Assembly: GCA_016716605.1 (NCBI GenBank)
Contig: JADJWA010000001.1
Location: forward strand, 3,579,001-3,643,000
Direction: 5' to 3'
Origin: Flavobacteriales bacterium
Lineage (GTDB): Bacteria; Bacteroidota; Bacteroidia; Flavobacteriales_F; PHOS-HE28
Length of the DNA: 64,000 nucleotides
Positions 14,936 through 23,375 of this stretch are shown here, one piece after another. Positions within the stretch are counted from its first letter, which is position 1. Each line of letters starts with the position of its first letter. The position numbers were made by a program, and so were the translations under genes. Below the pieces are notes generated by a model. The model had not been told where the DNA came from and did not search any database. It was given only the letters and a program-made list of their open reading frames with translations.

Positions 14936-16191
14936 GCGACCCGCTTCCCTCTTTCGCCGCGCTATCATTCGAACGCTTTCAGGCATATGTGGAGGACCTG
15001 CGTTCGCGATCCCCGTGGTACCGCGAACGGCTCGCCACCGTGGGAAGCCTGCGCACCGCCGACGACTTCACGCGCCTCCCTTTCACCACCAAGCAGGAAT
15101 TGAGCGAGCATCATGGCCGCTTCCTCAGCGTGACGCGATCCGACATCGCGGAGCATGTGTTCACCAGCGGGACTACGGGCAGGCCCGTGCCCTTCGCGCT
15201 TAGCGCCACCGATGTGGATCGCTTGGGCGCCAATGAGCGCCAATCACTCGCCATGGCCGGCATCACCGCCGCCGACACCGTGCAGATCACCACCACGCTC
15301 GACAAGCGCTTCATGGCCGGACTGGCTTATTGGCTCGGGCTTCGGGCCATCGGCGCTGGCGTGGTGCGCAGCGGTCCTGGCAATGCAGAGGGCCAGTGGG
15401 AGACGGCAAAGGAATGCGGGACCACCACGCTCATCGGCGTGCCTTCCTTCCTGTTGCGCATGCTGCGCGAATGGGAGAAGCGCGGGCTGCGCGTGGACCA
15501 AACGTCCATCACCCGCGCCGTGTGCATCGGTGAGCCCATCGCATCCGGATTCGGCGCGCCCAACCTGCTTGCGCAGCGCATCATGGAGCTTTGCGGATGG
15601 TCCTTGAACGGCACCTACGCCAGCACCGAAATGGCCACGGCTTGCACCGAAGCACGGCCTTTCGCGGGGCACGTGGTGCCCAGCGATCTCATGCACATCG
15701 AAGTGGTTGATGATGAAGGCAGGCCCGTGCCCGAAGGCGAAGCCGGTGAAGTCGTGGCCACACCCTTCGGGGTCGAGGCCATGCCCCTGCTGCGCTTCCG
15801 CACCGGCGATGTGTGCGCTTGGCGTTGGGGCATCGACGCGAAAGGCCATCCGGCCAAGCTGCTTGGTCCTGTGCTGGGGCGAAAGGAGCAACGGCTCAAG
15901 GTGAAGGGCACCACGCTCTGGCCACAGCAGATCATTGATGCGCTCAATGCGGAGGAGGGGCTCGAAGGCTTCGCGATCATTCGCGAGCGCGATGAGCACG
16001 GCGGCGATGCCCTGCGCGTGCTGGCCGCAGCCCCGGCTCCCGTGCTGCATGACCTTGGAGACCGGCTGGCCGACCGGCTCCGCGTGCGCCCTGTGGTGGA
16101 AGCCATCAGCAGATTCGAGCTCGACAAGCTGATCCATGACCCGAGGCAGCGGAAACCGATGATCGTCATCGATCGAACCGCCCAGGTGTAG
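14932..16191 (+). CDS. Phenylacetate-CoA ligase (PaaK)-like adenylate-forming enzyme
   Basis: A 419-residue ANL-superfamily enzyme of the PaaK type. The ATP loop is HVFTSGTTGRPVPFAL (around residues 75-90). NGTYASTEMATACTEA forms the aromatic/Glu motif, LLRFRTGDVC carries the adenylate-binding Asp, and GRKEQRLKVKGTTLWPQQI starts the C-terminal lid. Such enzymes activate aryl or acyl carboxylates to CoA or carrier-protein thioesters. It is coupled to the C45 gene by an ATGA overlap. Within this cluster it probably primes an aromatic or fatty acid for later modification. The substrate cannot be read from sequence. Confidence 0.88.
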   Translation: MSDPLPSFAALSFERFQAYVEDLRSRSPWYRERLATVGSLRTADDFTRLPFTTKQELSEHHGRFLSVTRSDIAEHVFTSGTTGRPVPFALSATDVDRLGANERQSLAMAGITAADTVQITTTLDKRFMAGLAYWLGLRAIGAGVVRSGPGNAEGQWETAKECGTTTLIGVPSFLLRMLREWEKRGLRVDQTSITRAVCIGEPIASGFGAPNLLAQRIMELCGWSLNGTYASTEMATACTEARPFAGHVVPSDLMHIEVVDDEGRPVPEGEAGEVVATPFGVEAMPLLRFRTGDVCAWRWGIDAKGHPAKLLGPVLGRKEQRLKVKGTTLWPQQIIDALNAEEGLEGFAIIRERDEHGGDALRVLAAAPAPVLHDLGDRLADRLRVRPVVEAISRFELDKLIHDPRQRKPMIVIDRTAQV

Positions 16192-16199
16192 CACCTTTG
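16192..16199 (+). promoter_or_regulatory. -7-like box (CACCTTTG) upstream of the secreted cluster gene
   Basis: CACCTTTG differs from TAnnTTTG only at the first base and is followed by the CGCCGC tail seen at other promoters. The start codon at 16237 is 37 nt downstream. It may give the second half of the cluster its own promoter. Confidence 0.4.
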
Positions 16200-16236
16200 C
16201 GCCGCACCCGAAACACTCATCAATCCCCAAGAGCCC

Positions 16237-16884
16237 ATGCGTTCATCAGCAATCACTCTCTGCGCCATCGTGTGCCTCCTTCTGCTGAGCCCTTCGCACG
16301 CCTGTGCACAGGCCAGCATGAATTCCATCCTCACCGGCAAGACCACGCTCACCTGGGTGGGCATCGACTTCAGCGCCGTACAGCTCGCCACGCGCGCCGA
16401 CTTCGGTGAATTGGAGAGCAACGGCCCTGGATACTTCGCCCGGTGGAACAACCTTCTTGAAGCCGAACCTGCCAAATTCGACATGACCGGCGCCCTGAAA
16501 CTGGGCTACGTGAAGCACGCCACCAGCGTGGTGCTGCCGATCAACGATGCGATCGACCTCTCGAAGTGCTACCCGGCCTCCATCCAAGCCTTCGACCGTG
16601 AGCGCGTGCCTGATATGATCGCGCGTTACGACATGAGCGGCTTCGAGGGTGCAGGCGTGGTGCTCCTCGCGCACAGCTTGAGCAAACCTGCGCTCCGCGG
16701 CGAATTCGTGGTTGTCTTCTTCGATGCACAGACCAAAGAAGTGCTGCATGCCGAGCAGATCAGCGGCAAACCTGCGGGCTTCGGCCTGCGCAATTTCTGG
16801 GCAGGCGCCGTTGCCGGTGTGCTGAAGGAGATCAAGGGCACCTACTACAAGGCGTGGGAGGCCAAATACGTGAAGGGTAAGTGA
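16237..16884 (+). CDS. Hypothetical secreted protein
   Basis: A 215-residue protein with a signal peptide (about 1-26, ending HACAQA). The mature part contains LTWVGIDFSAVQLATRADFG, NDAIDLSKCYPASIQ, and LRGEFVVVFFDAQTKEVLHA, with an alpha/beta look. I recognise no family with confidence. Its stop overlaps the halogenase-like gene's GTG start (GTGA). Being translationally coupled to a flavin enzyme suggests a role linked to the cluster's product, possibly periplasmic binding, but that is inference. Confidence 0.8.
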   Translation: MRSSAITLCAIVCLLLLSPSHACAQASMNSILTGKTTLTWVGIDFSAVQLATRADFGELESNGPGYFARWNNLLEAEPAKFDMTGALKLGYVKHATSVVLPINDAIDLSKCYPASIQAFDRERVPDMIARYDMSGFEGAGVVLLAHSLSKPALRGEFVVVFFDAQTKEVLHAEQISGKPAGFGLRNFWAGAVAGVLKEIKGTYYKAWEAKYVKGK

Positions 16885-18167
16885 CCGCCGCGCCTGAGTC
16901 GCGGTACGACGCCCTCATCATCGGCGCTGGCCCTTCGGGAACCGTGGCTGCGGCTTGGCTCGCGAAACAGCGCCATCGCGTCGCGGTGCTCGAGCGCGCC
17001 ACCTTCCCTCGCTTCGTGATCGGCGAGAGCCTGCTGCCACTGAGCATGGGCCATTGGGAGGAGACCGGCATGCTGCCCGCGCTGCAAGCCCAGAACTACG
17101 CCATCAAGCGTGGCGCGCGCTTCTACCGCGATGGCAAGCAGTTCAATCTGGCCTTCGGGGAGAACTTCACGCCCGGCTGGACCTGGACCTGGCAGGTGCC
17201 GCGCGACCACTTCGACAACGTGCTCGCGCAGGAGGCGCAGCGATCGGGCGCTGAAGTCCACTTCGGCCATGAGGCGTTGCGCTTGGATCTGGAGCATGCC
17301 GATGGCGTGGAGCTAATCACCCGGCACGAAGGACGCGAGCACCGCTTCACCGGCCGCTTCATCATCGACAGCAGCGGTTATGGCGGCACCTTGGTGAAAT
17401 TGCTTGGCTTGCAGGACCCGCCCTCCCAGAATGGCCGCATGGCCCTCTTCGCGCACGTGGAAGAGACCGACGAGCACCGAGCCCGCTACTTCGAGCCCAT
17501 GCAGATCAGCTTCGATGTGCTGGCCCGCGAGCTGTGGCTCTGGAGCATCCCCTTCTCCAATGGCCGCACCTCCATCGGTTTCGTGGGTGACAAGAGCCAT
17601 TTCGCGGAAGCCATGGCGCTGGGCTCCGATGCCTTGGCCATGAAGCGCATGCTGCAGATCCCCAATGCCTTCGGCGACCGCTACTCCAACGTGGAGTTCG
17701 TGCATGGCCCGCAGGTGATCCGCGAATACACGCACTACAACCACGCCCTAACCGGCCAGCGTTACGTGCTCACCGGCAACTGCGCGGGCTTCCTCGATCC
17801 CGTGTTCAGCAGCGGCGTGGCCTTCGCCACCGAGAGCGGGCTCTGCGCGGCCAAGCTCCTTGATCGGCAGCTGCGCGGCGAGGCCATCGATTGGAAGAGT
17901 GAATACGAGGACCATATCCGCAGCGGCGCCGAGGTGTTCCGCACGTACGTGGACACCTGGTACGACGGCGACCTCCAAGAGGTCTTCTTCGCAGATGATG
18001 TGGAGCAATCGCACAAGGAGCGCATCATCTCGGTGCTCGCCGGCTACGTATGGGACAGGACCAATCCCTATGTGATCAAGCACGGCAAGGCGGTCCGCGC
18101 CCTGGCGCACGCGATCCGGCTGCGCGATGACAGTCGAGGAGCCCAGGCAGCCGCAGACCTACATTAG
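16881..18167 (+). CDS. Flavin-dependent halogenase-like oxidoreductase
   Basis: A 428-residue FAD enzyme of the flavin-halogenase/geranylgeranyl-reductase-like superfamily. It shows the dinucleotide motif IIGAGPSGTVAA (residues ~13-24), FPRFVIGESLLP as in carrier-tethered-substrate halogenases, the halogenase hallmark W-x-W-x-I-P as WLWSIP (219-224), and FLDPVFSSG (the Fx.Px.Sx.G signature). These signatures argue for a real halogenase more than a generic monooxygenase, although many unproven Bacteroidota relatives keep the motifs. The GTG start overlaps the preceding stop by 4 nt, and the methyltransferase follows after 21 nt. The likely chemistry is chlorination or bromination of an aromatic intermediate. 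Confidence 0.83.
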   Translation: MTAAPESRYDALIIGAGPSGTVAAAWLAKQRHRVAVLERATFPRFVIGESLLPLSMGHWEETGMLPALQAQNYAIKRGARFYRDGKQFNLAFGENFTPGWTWTWQVPRDHFDNVLAQEAQRSGAEVHFGHEALRLDLEHADGVELITRHEGREHRFTGRFIIDSSGYGGTLVKLLGLQDPPSQNGRMALFAHVEETDEHRARYFEPMQISFDVLARELWLWSIPFSNGRTSIGFVGDKSHFAEAMALGSDALAMKRMLQIPNAFGDRYSNVEFVHGPQVIREYTHYNHALTGQRYVLTGNCAGFLDPVFSSGVAFATESGLCAAKLLDRQLRGEAIDWKSEYEDHIRSGAEVFRTYVDTWYDGDLQEVFFADDVEQSHKERIISVLAGYVWDRTNPYVIKHGKAVRALAHAIRLRDDSRGAQAAADLH

Positions 18168-18188
18168 GCGCCCAACGAACGGGGCATC

Positions 18189-19283
18189 ATGCTCATGAAC
18201 AAAGTGGAAAGGAAGCGCGGTGACGCGGACGAGAGCAGTGCTGCCGATGCGCGCTCCGAAGCTCAGCGCATCGCATTCGGCCCTGTGCTCTTCCAGGCCT
18301 GCCAAACCATGCGCCGCATCGGCTTGCTGCACGCGATGGCAGAGGCCCGCACCGCAGGAGCCACCGAAGCCGAGCTGATCGCCTCCTGCGGCATATCGCC
18401 CTACGGCTTCCGCGTGCTCATCGACATGGCCCTCACCGCGAACGTGGCCTGGCAGCGCGCCGACCGCTTCGGTCTCACCAAGACCGGACACATGCTCGCC
18501 ACCGATGAGATGACGCGCGTGAACCTCGACTTCGTGGACGACGTTTGCTACAAGGGTCTCGCCCACCTCGAGGAGGCCGTGCGCACCGGAACGCCAGCCG
18601 GGCTGCGCGAGCATGGTTCCTGGCCCACGGTGTACCAGGGGCTGGCGCACCTGCCTGGTGATTTCCGCAAGAGCTGGTTCGAGTTCGACAACTACTACAG
18701 CGACCGCTCCTATCCTGAAGCGCTTAGAATCGTATTCCGCGGCTCCCCTCGCGTGGTCATGGATGTAGGCGCCAACAACGGCAAATGGAGCCTGGCGTGC
18801 CTGCGTCACGATCCGGACGTGCGCATGATCGCCGTGGACCTCCCCGGCCAGCTGCGCGACCTCGAGCGCAACATCGCCCAAGCAGGCATGAGCTCCCGCG
18901 TGACCACGCACCCCGCAGACATGCTCGATCCGGCAAGCACGCTCCCCCAAGGCGCCGATGCCATCTGGATGAGCCAATTCCTCGACTGCTTCGGCGAGGA
19001 AGAAGTGGTGACCATCCTGCAGAAGGCTAAGGCTGCTCTAAGCGCGGATGCATCGCTGTGGATCATGGAGACCTTCATCGATCGGCAGCGCTTCGAGGCT
19101 GCCGAGTTCTCCTTGGCCGCCACCTCCCTCTACTTCACGGCCATCGCCAACGGCAACAGCCGCATGTATCGCGCCGAGCACTTTGAGCCCCTGGTTGAGC
19201 GCGCCGGGCTGCGCATCGTGGAGCGGATCGACGATGTGGGCCTCGGGCACAGCATGCTCCGGTGCATGGTGCCGAATGCCTGA
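18189..19283 (+). CDS. SAM-dependent O-methyltransferase-like protein
   Basis: A 364-residue two-domain methyltransferase of the polyketide/plant O-methyltransferase type. The N-terminal winged-helix dimerisation region (residues ~25-130: ELIASCGISPYGFRVLIDMA, RFGLTKTGHML) precedes a Rossmann domain with VVMDVGANNGKWSLA (SAM motif I), AVDLPGQL and DAIWMSQFLDCFGEEE (motif near the catalytic region). O-methylation of a small molecule is expected. The neighbours suggest the same aromatic product as the halogenase-like enzyme. An alternative start three codons in (MNKVE) is possible. Confidence 0.87.
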   Translation: MLMNKVERKRGDADESSAADARSEAQRIAFGPVLFQACQTMRRIGLLHAMAEARTAGATEAELIASCGISPYGFRVLIDMALTANVAWQRADRFGLTKTGHMLATDEMTRVNLDFVDDVCYKGLAHLEEAVRTGTPAGLREHGSWPTVYQGLAHLPGDFRKSWFEFDNYYSDRSYPEALRIVFRGSPRVVMDVGANNGKWSLACLRHDPDVRMIAVDLPGQLRDLERNIAQAGMSSRVTTHPADMLDPASTLPQGADAIWMSQFLDCFGEEEVVTILQKAKAALSADASLWIMETFIDRQRFEAAEFSLAATSLYFTAIANGNSRMYRAEHFEPLVERAGLRIVERIDDVGLGHSMLRCMVPNA

Positions 19284-19378
19284 TCAACGCTTTGCTGATG
19301 TGGCCACCTTGGTGCGCAAAGGCATCCTGGTGCGCATGAAGTGAATGCGGAACACGCTAGGCTTCGCACCTTCGCTCC

Positions 19379-19861
19379 ATGGCCCTCGACTACTCCCCCA
19401 CCCCCGGTAGCATCCTCACCATCCGATTCCAGGACTGCGACCCCTTCAACCATCTCAACAACGGGCGTTACACCGACTACTTCCTCAATGCGCGCGAGGA
19501 CCATCTGCTGGAGCATTACGGTCTTGATATCTACAAGATCGCGCGCGAGACGGGGCTGTGCTGGGTGGTGAGCACGAGCCAGATCGCCTACCTGCGCCCG
19601 GCCATCACCATGGAGAAGGTGCTCATCGAGACGCAGTTGATCAGCTGGTCGCCCAAGCATGTGCAGGTGGAGATGCGCATGTGGGACGAAGGCCGCAAGG
19701 CACTGAAGAGTTTCTGCTGGATGAGCTTCATCCATTTCGACCTGCGCACGGGCAAGGTGGCCACGCACAACGAAGGATACGTGGAGCTATTCCAACGCGT
19801 GCATGCGCCGGTATCAGAAGAGAGCTTCGATGCACGGCTGGCGGCGCTGAAGGCCGGCTGA
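19379..19861 (+). CDS. Hotdog-fold acyl-CoA/ACP thioesterase (4HBT-like)
   Basis: A 160-residue single hotdog domain. The N-terminal RFQDCDPFNHLNNGRY holds the catalytic Asp region (xxDxDxxxHLNN), typical of 4-hydroxybenzoyl-CoA thioesterases and FcbC/YbgC relatives. It would release or edit an acyl thioester in the cytoplasm. The gap to the methyltransferase is 95 nt and contains CACCTTCG (19369-19376) ending 4 nt before... the ATG region, so it may have its own weak promoter. It nonetheless closes the same-strand run that starts with the MATE gene. A housekeeping role in acyl-CoA turnover is possible. Confidence 0.87.
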   Translation: MALDYSPTPGSILTIRFQDCDPFNHLNNGRYTDYFLNAREDHLLEHYGLDIYKIARETGLCWVVSTSQIAYLRPAITMEKVLIETQLISWSPKHVQVEMRMWDEGRKALKSFCWMSFIHFDLRTGKVATHNEGYVELFQRVHAPVSEESFDARLAALKAG

Positions 19862-19867
19862 GGCCCT

Positions 19868-20275
19868 TTATTCGAAGGTGAAGAAGAAGTAGCGGACCGC
19901 GGCCCACTCCTTCGGGATTCCTGCTGCATAGCCGATGGTGCTGCGCGATGCGTTCTCCACGCGGCCATCCTCGTTCACGTACCCGATGATGCTCCGGCTG
20001 CTGTTCTCCACGCGCCCATCGTCGTTCACATAGCCCACGGTGCTGCGGCTGCTGTTCTCGATCCGGCCATCGTCGTTGATGTAGCCGATGGTGCTGCGCG
20101 AGGCGTTTTCGATGCGTCCGTCCTTGTTGATGTAGCCCACAGTGCTGCGCGAGGCGTTCTCGATCCGGCCATCGGCGTTGATGTAACCTGTGGTGCTGCG
20201 GGAGGCGTTCTCGATGCGCTGCGCATGGCCGCCGATCGCAACCAGGCTGAAAAGGGCGATGAGGAGATTACGCAT
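19868..20275 (-). CDS. Six-copy 17-residue repeat protein ('5-fold beta-flower'-like), secreted
   Basis: A 135-residue exported protein. After a signal peptide (MRNLLIALFSLVAIGGHA) come six consecutive 17-residue units of the form R(I/V)EN(A/S)SRSTxGYIxxDG, then a short tail (KEWAAVRYFFFTFE). The regularity and the GYI-xx-DGR turn resemble Bacteroidota proteins annotated as 5-fold beta-flower, where each unit forms one blade of a small closed structure. No enzymatic residues are apparent. The 51-bp DNA units are diverged by third-base changes, so the protein repeat is selected and not freshly duplicated. Function is unknown; it could bind a ligand or a surface. Confidence 0.85.
   Translation of the reverse strand: MRNLLIALFSLVAIGGHAQRIENASRSTTGYINADGRIENASRSTVGYINKDGRIENASRSTIGYINDDGRIENSSRSTVGYVNDDGRVENSSRSIIGYVNEDGRVENASRSTIGYAAGIPKEWAAVRYFFFTFE
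19923..20230 (-). repeat. Coding tandem repeat, 51 bp x 6
   Basis: Six 51-bp units encode the 17-residue repeats of the protein at 19868-20275. Repeat boundaries follow the conserved GAxAACxxCTCC codons for R-x-E-N. Because 51 is a multiple of three, copy-number change would keep the frame. Confidence 0.75.
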
Positions 20276-20346
20276 GCGGTTGATCGAACTTCACGCGACG
20301 GGCGATCAAGAACCGCGCGGCGCCATGCGTAATGCGCTGAGCGGGC

Positions 20347-21345
20347 TCATTCCTTCACGAAGCGCACGGGTTGCAGTCCCTCGATGCCGACGGCGTGCGC
20401 CACGTACACGCCCTGGCCAAGCTCGTTGGTGCCGACGACCGTGCGCTCGCCACTGATCCGCTCTCGCAGCACGAGGCGTCCGCTGGAATCGAGCACGAGC
20501 AGTTCGGCACTGATCGCATCGGCAGGCGCCAGCACGGTGATGCCATCGGTTCCGGCGATCACGCGCATCGCTGAGGCGTTCTCCTCTGGCACGCGCGTGC
20601 TGATATCGTTGCTGCGGAAGCTGAAGGCCTCGAGGAAGACGCCGCTGTCGAAGGCCATGTCGCTCACATCGGCGATGGCCACCTTGAAGTGGTAGACATC
20701 ATCGGGCGAGACCTCGGCGAAGACGGTGAGGTTGGTGGTGAAGCCATCATAGGCCACGTACTGTCCGCTGCCGGTCAAATTGTCCACGAAGTAGGCGCTG
20801 TTCTGGCCCGCGTTCACGTTATTGATCGCCACCGGTGTGCCATCGGGCAGCGCAGCCACATTGGTGGGTGTCGGAAAGCCCGGGCCGCTGAGCCAGATCG
20901 CGAATACATCATTGAATCCACTGCCCACGAATTCGGGGTACTCCTCACTGCCGAAGCTGAAGTTGAAGAGCAGCGTATCGCCCGTCGGGATGCAATCGAA
21001 TTCGAGCACGCAGGCGTCGTAGGTAGGGAAGCCGGCCACCGCTGCGGAAAGGTCAGGGTCTCCGGAGGTGCCCGGAGCGCTGGAGGCGAAATCGGCCGCC
21101 AATCCAGCCACCAGATCCGCGCTACCCGTGGTGAGCACCAGGCCCTCTTCAATCTCCATCTCCGAGGCCCCGCTGAACTGACCCATGGCACTGCCCGCGC
21201 AATTCACCGTCACGTTCTGGATGGAGACGTTCAAGCCTTCAAGCAATTGCGCCACATCGGATAGGCTCAGGCTGTCGGTGACGGTGAGCTGAGCGTTGGC
21301 GGATCCGGCGAGGATTGCTAAAGCGAGTGCGTATAGCTTCTTCAT
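20347..21345 (-). CDS. Choice-of-anchor L domain protein with T9SS-type C-terminus
   Basis: A 332-residue secreted protein. The signal peptide MKKLYALALAILAGSANA is followed by the choice-of-anchor L domain, with EEGLVLTTGSADLV, FNFSFGSEEYPEFVGSGFND and VFAIWLSGPG. The last ~75 residues (VIAGTDGITVLAPADAIS to LQPVRFVKE) resemble a T9SS sorting domain. Such proteins are exported to the surface or medium in Bacteroidota; their roles are largely unknown, possibly adhesion. ATG 21345 is chosen because it begins the signal peptide and lies 20 nt after a -7-like TACTTTCA box on the minus strand (21366-21373). Confidence 0.87.
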   Translation of the reverse strand: MKKLYALALAILAGSANAQLTVTDSLSLSDVAQLLEGLNVSIQNVTVNCAGSAMGQFSGASEMEIEEGLVLTTGSADLVAGLAADFASSAPGTSGDPDLSAAVAGFPTYDACVLEFDCIPTGDTLLFNFSFGSEEYPEFVGSGFNDVFAIWLSGPGFPTPTNVAALPDGTPVAINNVNAGQNSAYFVDNLTGSGQYVAYDGFTTNLTVFAEVSPDDVYHFKVAIADVSDMAFDSGVFLEAFSFRSNDISTRVPEENASAMRVIAGTDGITVLAPADAISAELLVLDSSGRLVLRERISGERTVVGTNELGQGVYVAHAVGIEGLQPVRFVKE

Positions 21346-21365
21346 GGTGGTGCGGTTTGGCGAGG

Positions 21366-21373
21366 TGAAAGTA
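21366..21373 (-). promoter_or_regulatory. -7-like box (TACTTTCA) for the choice-of-anchor L gene
   Basis: Minus-strand TACTTTCA, 20 nt before the ATG at 21345, matches TAnnTT(T/C)x except at the last base. Confidence 0.4.
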
Positions 21374-21423
21374 GCCGCCCGGATCGATCTGCCAAGTTCA
21401 CCGGGCGAACACCGCATCAACCA

Positions 21424-21746
21424 TGGTGAACAGCGATCGCCACCGCCCCGAAACAGCGGAGCCGCCCGCTCTTGGAGTGGACGGCCCGCCGACCAGAACT
21501 GAATCCGCCAGGTGGCGGACCTTCGCTCGGTGCAAGGGTAGCGCGCAGTGGAGACCTGTGCATCTTTCTACACGGCGAGAATGCCGCTTCGATATACAGG
21601 GCTGAGCGGCTCACCGGAGGAGTCCTGATGCATCCGGCGATCAACACACCTTAACGCGACAGCGCGTCACTTCCGCGCTGACAGATCGTTGTTTCGTGGT
21701 GACGGGCATGCCCTTTGATCGGCGCGCCCAGCAAAACAGAACCAGC
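21424..21746. other. Intergenic region without a supported gene
   Basis: This ~320-nt divergent spacer separates the choice-of-anchor L gene from the HtrA gene. Its short reading frames on both strands lack signal peptides, family similarity or start contexts. The HtrA promoter should lie here, but I could not place a clear TAnnTTTG box; TCGTTGTTTCG around 21685 is the nearest candidate. Confidence 0.4.
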
Positions 21747-23204
21747 ATGAAACGTGTGATCGGCCCTCTCCTATTCGGCATCGTTGGCGGTTTCATCGCC
21801 CTTTCCATCCATCAGCGCTTCTTCGCGGAGTCTCCTGCCCTTCAATCCGAGCTTCAGCCGGCACCGGGCACCCCAGTATCGTATGTGAGCATCCCCACGG
21901 CCAGCGGTACGCCAGTGGTGGCGGTGGATTTCGCCGAGGCCGCCGAGCGCAGCGTGAATGCCGTGGTGCACGTCACCACCGAGACGACGATCAATGTGCG
22001 CGACCCCTTCGCCGACTTCTTCTGGGGTTATCGTGCGCCCAGCCAGCAGCGCCAGCAGCAAGGCGCGGGCTCTGGCGTGATCATCAGCGCCGACGGGTAC
22101 ATCGTCACCAACAACCACGTGGTGGAAGGCGCTGACAAGATCATGGTGCACCTGAACGACCGTCGCCAATTCGAAGCGCGCATCGTGGGCCGCGACCCCA
22201 GCACGGACATCGCAGTTCTTAAAGTGGAAGGCGAAGGCCTGGCCACACTCGGCTACGGCAATAGCGATGAGGTGCGCGTGGGCGAATGGGTGCTGGCCGT
22301 GGGCAATCCGATGAACCTTACCAGCACGGTCACCGCCGGCATCGTGAGCGCCAAGGCGCGAAACATCAACCTGCTCCAGTACGACCCGAGCCGCGACGTG
22401 TTCCCGATCGAGAGCTTCATCCAGACCGATGCGGCCGTGAACCCCGGCAACAGCGGCGGAGCCTTGGTGAATGCCAGCGGCGAACTGGTGGGCATCAACA
22501 CCGCCATCGCGAGCAACACCGGGCAGTACACGGGATACTCCTTCGCCGTGCCGGTGAACATCGTGAAGAAGGTGGCGGGCGACATCGTGGAGTACGGAAG
22601 CGTGCAGCGCGCCTATCTCGGGGTGAGCATCCGCGACATCGACCAGAAGCTCGCGCAGGAACTGCTCATGGATAAGCCCCGGGGCGTGTATGTGAACGGC
22701 CTCACCGATGGCGGTGCAGCGGCCGATGCCGGATTGGAGAAGGGCGATGTGATCACCCGCGTGGGCAGCATCGCCGTGAACAACGTGCCGCAGCTGCAGG
22801 AGCAGGTGGGCAAATTCAAGCCCGGCGACCGCGTTCCGGTGACCGTGCTCCGCGAGGGCGGTGAGCGCGTGGTGGAACTCACCCTGCGCGGCCGCGAAGG
22901 CAGCACCGTGGCGATGAAGACCAGCAAGGCGCCGATGGAGACGTTCGGCGCTGAACTCCGCCCGGCAACGGACGAAGAGCTCCGGGCGCTGAGGCTGAAG
23001 AGCGGCGTGAAGGTGGCAGCAGTGAATGGCGGCAAGTTCCGCGCGAGCGGTATCCGCGAAGGCTTCATCATCACGCGCATCGATCAGCAACCGGTGAGCG
23101 GCCCGGCCGATGTGGAGAAGGCCTTGGCCAGCAAGCGCGGCGGCGTGCTGGTTGAAGGCGTGTATCCCAACGGCATGAAAGCCTATTACGGCCTGGGCCT
23201 CTGA
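21747..23204 (+). CDS. HtrA/Deg family periplasmic serine protease with two PDZ domains
   Basis: A 485-residue envelope quality-control protease. An N-terminal hydrophobic anchor (residues 5-20) precedes the trypsin-like domain with the triad His124 (TNNHVVEGAD), Asp154 (STDIAVLKVE) and Ser236 (NPGNSGGALVN). PDZ1 begins near 290 (AYLGVSIRDI) and a second, shorter PDZ occupies the C-terminus (SGIREGFIITRIDQQPV). This is the DegP/DegQ ('Do family') arrangement, which degrades or refolds misfolded periplasmic proteins. ATG 21747 starts the membrane segment; an upstream in-frame start at 21696 would add polar residues of no homology. Confidence 0.94.
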   Translation: MKRVIGPLLFGIVGGFIALSIHQRFFAESPALQSELQPAPGTPVSYVSIPTASGTPVVAVDFAEAAERSVNAVVHVTTETTINVRDPFADFFWGYRAPSQQRQQQGAGSGVIISADGYIVTNNHVVEGADKIMVHLNDRRQFEARIVGRDPSTDIAVLKVEGEGLATLGYGNSDEVRVGEWVLAVGNPMNLTSTVTAGIVSAKARNINLLQYDPSRDVFPIESFIQTDAAVNPGNSGGALVNASGELVGINTAIASNTGQYTGYSFAVPVNIVKKVAGDIVEYGSVQRAYLGVSIRDIDQKLAQELLMDKPRGVYVNGLTDGGAAADAGLEKGDVITRVGSIAVNNVPQLQEQVGKFKPGDRVPVTVLREGGERVVELTLRGREGSTVAMKTSKAPMETFGAELRPATDEELRALRLKSGVKVAAVNGGKFRASGIREGFIITRIDQQPVSGPADVEKALASKRGGVLVEGVYPNGMKAYYGLGL

Positions 23205-23278
23205 CGCTCAAGCCGCGTGTTCGCGGATTCCGGAAGATTGCGGTGCCCGGGGGCTTGTCCGGTGAAGCAGGAGGCCCC

Positions 23279-23286
23279 TACCTTCG
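23279..23286 (+). promoter_or_regulatory. -7 box (TACCTTCG) upstream of rpoD
   Basis: TACCTTCG followed by CCGCCC, about 90 nt before the rpoD start. Unlike kdsA, this leaves room for a real 5' leader. Confidence 0.5.
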
Positions 23287-23375
23287 CCGCCCGTCTTCAG
23301 TATATCCGCAACTGACCGACGGTCGCGCCTCAAACTACATAATCACCTAATACCCAGACGACCGTGGCATCAAGG

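Noticed and set aside
19923..20230. Possible CRISPR-like array of 51-bp units
   Set aside because: Units are contiguous, coding and without spacers; they encode the 17-residue repeat protein.
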